Shown: positions 60,319 through 64,000 of the stretch, one piece after another | Layout: each line of letters begins with the position of its first letter | Position numbering within the stretch: the stretch's first letter is position 1 | NCBI GenBank assembly: GCA_937892115.1 | Contig: CALAUI010000018.1 | Coordinates: forward strand, 1-64,000 | Direction: 5' to 3' | From: an uncultured Clostridia bacterium | Lineage (GTDB): Bacteria; Bacillota; Clostridia; Oscillospirales; Acutalibacteraceae | Length of the DNA stretch: 64,000 nucleotides | The notes under the pieces: model-generated | Told to the model about the DNA's origin: nothing | The model's database searches: none | What the model saw: only the letters and a program-made list of their open reading frames with translations | Translations under genes and position numbers: made by a program

Positions 60319-63300
60319 TCAGTCAATATTTTCGTCAATATTTACAGACTTTTTTACGGGGTAGGCCTTTGCTTCACTGTAACACTTCATACCTGTACCT
60401 GAGGGAAGAAGCTTACCGATGATAACGTTTTCCTTAAGGCCGAGAAGTCTGTCTTCCTTGCCCTTGATTGCAGCATCCGTAAGAACCTTTGTGGTCTCCT
60501 GGAATGATGCGGCGGAAAGGAATGACTCTGTTGCAAGTGATGCCTTTGTAATACCGAGAAGCGTGGGAACTGCTTCGGCAAGTACGGGTTCCTCGCCCTT
60601 TGCCTCCGCCTCTGCCTTGATGCGTGCATTCTCTCTGACAAATTCCTGTCTTTCAACCGTCTGGTCGGGAAGGAACTTGGAATTACCGGGCTCGGTAATT
60701 CTGAGCTGACGCATCATCTGACGTACGATAACCTCGATATGCTTATCGTTGATACCAACGCCCTGAAGACGGTATGTCTTCTGAACTTCTCTGATAAGGT
60801 AATCGTGAACGGCGTCAACACCGAGAATGGCGAGGATATCCTTGGGATCCTGCGCACCTTCGGTAAGCTGGTCGCCCTTCTTGACCTTATCGCCGTCTGT
60901 TACCTTCTTCTTGAAGCCGTAAGGAATAAGGTATGCCTTTTCCGTACCGTCATCAGCGGTAACAACAACGTGGTCTGAATTCTTTATCTTTCTGATACTT
61001 GCGATACCGTCGATTTCACTCATGATTGCAAGTACCTTGGGCTTACGGGCTTCAAAGAGTTCCTCAACTCTGGGAAGACCTGAAGTAATATCCGACTGGT
61101 CTGCGGCACCGCCGGTGTGGAAGGTTCTCATTGTAAGCTGAGTACCGGGCTCACCGATTGACTGAGCGGCGATGATACCTACTGCTTCACCTACGGTAAC
61201 GGGTCTGCCGGATGCAAGGTTCTTACCGTAGCACTTGATACATACGCCGTGATCGGATTCGCAGGTAAGAAGTGAACGGATTTTGATCATGGGCTTGGAA
61301 TCCTCTTCAACCTCACCCTTTGCTACCTTGGCGGCGTGCTCTTTCTTAACTGCAGCGGCAACCTTGTTTGCAAGGTCATCTGTCATAAGCTCATCCTTAC
61401 TGCAGATGAGAGCGCCTGTTTCGGAATCGTAATAATCTTCAAAGAGGTATCTGCCGGAAAGACGCTCCTCAATGGATACGATCTTTCTTGAGTCCTTCTT
61501 CTTTTCATCATCGAAGATATCATATACGTTGATACCGTCGCTGCAGTGGCAGTCTTCCTCGCGGATGATAACATCCTGGGAAACGTCAACAAGTCGTCTG
61601 GTAAGGTAACCGGAGTCGGCTGTACGCAGAGCGGTATCTGCAAGACCCTTACGGGCACCACGGGCTGAAATGTAATATTCCAGAATGTTAAGACCTTCAC
61701 GGTAGTTAGCTCTGATGGGGACTTCAATTACCTTACCTGAGGTGTTGGCAATAAGTCCGCGCATGCCGGCGAGCTGACGAAGCTGTGAGTCGTTACCACG
61801 GGCGCCTGAATCAAGCATAATGTTGATGGGGTTGTAAGCGTTGAAGTTTGCCTTCAGCTCCTGGAATACGCTGGCTGAGCAGTTTTCCCAAACCTTGAGG
61901 GTTTCCTTGGAACGCTTTTCTTCGGTAAGGAAGCCCCTGTCATAAAGCTTTCTGACCTTCGCAACATCCTCGTCTGCCTTCTTGAGGATTTCCCATTTCT
62001 TGGGAGGAATGGAAGCGTCGCAAACTGCAACGGTAAGGCCTGAATAGGTTGAATACTTATATCCCTGTGCCTTGATCTTATCAAGAACGACTGCGGATAC
62101 GGAAGTACCGTGAATCTTGATACAGCGGTCAATAAGCTTACCCAGTACCTTTTTATTTACTTTTTCATTTATTTCGGGTGTGAAGAGATTTTCGGGCTTT
62201 GTTCTGTCAATGAAGCCGAGATCCTGAGGAATGGGCTGGTTGAAGATGATACGGCCGAGAGTGGTGGTCTCAAGGCGGGTAATCATTTCACCGTTGAATT
62301 CCTTGGACATACGGATTCTGATATGAACGTGAAGACCGATATCGCCTTCATCGTAAGCCATAACGGCTTCATTTACGGAGCCGAAGGTCTTGTAAATGAT
62401 AACGGGATTGCCGTTTTCGTCAAGGATAAGGTTGCCGTTTTCATCCCTTGCCTGAAGAGGAGCGCCGGGCTCACAGGGATTCTCGGGACTGTAATCGTCG
62501 TTTTCCTTATTATTATCATTAACCATTGTAAGATAGTAGGAACCGAGGATCATATCCTGAGTGGGAACGGTAACGGGCTTACCGTCTGAGGGCTTGAGCA
62601 GGTTGTTGGCGGCAAGCATAAGGAATCTTGCCTCTGCCTGTGCCTCTGCCGAAAGAGGAACGTGAACAGCCATCTGGTCACCGTCGAAGTCGGCATTGAA
62701 TGCGGTACATACAAGGGGATGAAGCTTGATAGCTCTGCCCTCTACAAGTACGGGCTCAAATGCCTGGATACCGAGGCGGTGAAGAGTGGGAGCACGGTTA
62801 AGCATTACGGGATGGTCCTTGATAACGATTTCAAGAGCGTCCCATACTTCGGGAACTGCTCTGTCAACCATCTTACGGGCTGACTTGACATTGCCTGCCT
62901 TCTCGGTCTCAACAAGTCTCTTCATAATGAAGGGCTTGAAAAGCTCAAGAGCCATTTCCTTGGGAAGACCGCACTGATAAAGCTTCAGCTCGGGACCTAC
63001 GACGATAACGGAACGGCCTGAGTAGTCAACACGCTTACCCAGAAGGTTCTGTCTGAAACGTCCCTGCTTACCTTTAAGCATATCGGAAAGAGATTTGAGG
63101 GCTCTGTTGGAGGGACCTGTAACGGGTCTGCCTCTTCTGCCGTTATCAATAAGGGCATCAACAGCTTCCTGGAGCATTCTCTTTTCGTTTCTGATAATGA
63201 TTTCGGGAGAACCGAGCTCAATGAGCTTTGCAAGACGGTTGTTTCTGTTGATAACACGTCTGTAAAGATCGTTGAGGTCTGACGTTGCGAAACGTCCGCC

Positions 63301-64000
63301 TTCAAGCTGTACCATAGGACGAAGCTCGGGAGGAAGAACGGGAATTACATCCATGATCATCCACTCGGGTCTGTTGCCTGAAAGTCTGAAGGATTCAACA
63401 ACTTCAAGTCTCTTGAGAAGCTTGGCTTTCTTCTGTGTGGAAGCGGTTTCAAGCTCTTCCTTGAGCTGAGCGGAAAGTTCGTCAAGGTCAATGCCTGCAA
63501 GCAGTTCCTTGACTGCTTCTGCACCCATACCTGCCTTGAAGTCATCTTCGTATCTCAGACGGTACTCTTCAAAATCCTTCTCTTCAAGTGTCTGGCACTT
63601 TTCAAGAGGTGTGTCACCGGGATCGATAACGATGTGCTTTGCAAAGTAAAGTACACGTTCAAGATCCTTGGGAGATATATCAAGGATAAGACTCATTCTT
63701 GAGGGGATACCCTTGAAATACCAGATATGTGAAACGGGAGTTGCAAGCTCAATGTGGCCCATTCTTTCACGGCGGACCTTTGCTCTTGTGATTTCAACAC
63801 CGCAGCGTTCACAGACCTTGCCCTTATATCTGACCTTTTTATACTTACCGCAATGGCATTCCCAGTCCTTGGTGGGTCCGAAAATCTTTTCGCAGAAAAG
63901 GCCGTCCTTCTCGGGCTTGAGGGTTCTGTAATTTATTGTCTCGGGCTTCTTGACCTCACCGTAGGACCACTCTCTGATGGTCTCGGGGGAGGCAAGGCCG
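60319..64000 (-). CDS. rpoC: RNA polymerase beta' subunit (5' end outside window)
   Basis: 1,226 codons are present; only the first few residues lie beyond the right edge. The visible N terminus reads [16 protein letters not shown], followed by the four-cysteine zinc site (CHCG ... CERCG). [12 protein letters not shown] (the catalytic Mg2+ loop), the second zinc site (CHC and CIKC region), the trigger-loop block [16 protein letters not shown] and the C-terminal [19 protein letters not shown] are intact. The first ATG inside the frame (63762) is not the start because the conserved zinc-finger codons continue upstream of it. The long insertion of proteobacterial beta' is absent, as in Firmicutes. 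Confidence 0.98.
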   Translation of the reverse strand, partial: GLASPETIREWSYGEVKKPETINYRTLKPEKDGLFCEKIFGPTKDWECHCGKYKKVRYKGKVCERCGVEITRAKVRRERMGHIELATPVSHIWYFKGIPSRMSLILDISPKDLERVLYFAKHIVIDPGDTPLEKCQTLEEKDFEEYRLRYEDDFKAGMGAEAVKELLAGIDLDELSAQLKEELETASTQKKAKLLKRLEVVESFRLSGNRPEWMIMDVIPVLPPELRPMVQLEGGRFATSDLNDLYRRVINRNNRLAKLIELGSPEIIIRNEKRMLQEAVDALIDNGRRGRPVTGPSNRALKSLSDMLKGKQGRFRQNLLGKRVDYSGRSVIVVGPELKLYQCGLPKEMALELFKPFIMKRLVETEKAGNVKSARKMVDRAVPEVWDALEIVIKDHPVMLNRAPTLHRLGIQAFEPVLVEGRAIKLHPLVCTAFNADFDGDQMAVHVPLSAEAQAEARFLMLAANNLLKPSDGKPVTVPTQDMILGSYYLTMVNDNNKENDDYSPENPCEPGAPLQARDENGNLILDENGNPVIIYKTFGSVNEAVMAYDEGDIGLHVHIRIRMSKEFNGEMITRLETTTLGRIIFNQPIPQDLGFIDRTKPENLFTPEINEKVNKKVLGKLIDRCIKIHGTSVSAVVLDKIKAQGYKYSTYSGLTVAVCDASIPPKKWEILKKADEDVAKVRKLYDRGFLTEEKRSKETLKVWENCSASVFQELKANFNAYNPINIMLDSGARGNDSQLRQLAGMRGLIANTSGKVIEVPIRANYREGLNILEYYISARGARKGLADTALRTADSGYLTRRLVDVSQDVIIREEDCHCSDGINVYDIFDDEKKKDSRKIVSIEERLSGRYLFEDYYDSETGALICSKDELMTDDLANKVAAAVKKEHAAKVAKGEVEEDSKPMIKIRSLLTCESDHGVCIKCYGKNLASGRPVTVGEAVGIIAAQSIGEPGTQLTMRTFHTGGAADQSDITSGLPRVEELFEARKPKVLAIMSEIDGIASIRKIKNSDHVVVTADDGTEKAYLIPYGFKKKVTDGDKVKKGDQLTEGAQDPKDILAILGVDAVHDYLIREVQKTYRLQGVGINDKHIEVIVRQMMRQLRITEPGNSKFLPDQTVERQEFVRENARIKAEAEAKGEEPVLAEAVPTLLGITKASLATESFLSAASFQETTKVLTDAAIKGKEDRLLGLKENVIIGKLLPSGTGMKCYSEAKAYPVKKSVNIDENID

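Noticed and set aside
1..64000. tRNA, rRNA, CRISPR, prophage or transposase genes
   Set aside because: None was recognised on either strand. A tRNAscan or covariance search was not possible here.

Overview
The window is a gene-dense stretch of a low-to-medium GC Gram-positive bacterium, most likely an anaerobic member of the class Clostridia (Oscillospiraceae/Ruminococcus-like). Reasons: strong AGGAGG ribosome sites, TTGACA-N17-TATAAT promoters, a str operon (rpoC-rpsL-rpsG-fusA-tuf), an insertion-bearing 139-residue S12, meso-diaminopimelate dehydrogenase, pyruvate formate-lyase with its activase, and no respiratory or outer-membrane genes. The genus is an inference. No tRNA, rRNA, CRISPR array or insertion sequence was recognised.

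Layout. 1-7541: biotin ligase (probable ATT start), a lipoprotein, a HAD phosphatase, a LUD-domain protein with three palindromic operator-like repeats, a 27-residue hydrophobic peptide gene, ddh, a glutaminase-A-like protein and an alpha/beta hydrolase. 7650-10760: pflB-pflA behind a ZTP riboswitch with its own terminator. 10863-22095: ten + strand genes in three transcription units (two glycerophosphodiesterases, SGNH esterase, permease, WbsX/GH99-like protein, zinc-ribbon membrane protein, GPH sugar symporter, YdjC deacetylase, PI-PLC-like enzyme, lipase-like hydrolase). Together they look like a glycolipid or phospholipid head-group catabolic set. 22137-24976 (-): phosphoesterase, mutarotase and diacylglycerol-kinase-like genes. 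25155-30031: a DapA/NanA-family lyase, a PP2C phosphatase with a mucin-like tail, an F420-ligase-like protein and a stand-alone GMP synthetase ATPase subunit.

30240-33050 is a visibly AT-rich island holding a DpnII-type GATC restriction-modification system with an HTH-Dam fusion and a second methyltransferase of a different family from DpnA. 33174-34247 is an rsmH homologue outside any cell-division cluster. 34303-41262 (-) is one long operon coding for the complete shikimate pathway from DAHP synthase to chorismate synthase. It has two fusions: chorismate mutase-AroB and AroE-AroK. A two-component system is transcribed divergently from it.

43372-46691 (-): HAD phosphatase, 2-hydroxyacid dehydrogenase and secreted lipase. 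46841-52429 (+): six tightly packed genes (DedA/VTT protein, galactokinase, two M42 peptidases, GNAT, YhhN). 52486-55604 (-): thiN, HAD, nucleoside hydrolase, dusB. 55725-64000 (-): tuf, fusA, rpsG, rpsL and the 3' part of rpoC, with promoters visible before rpsL and tuf.
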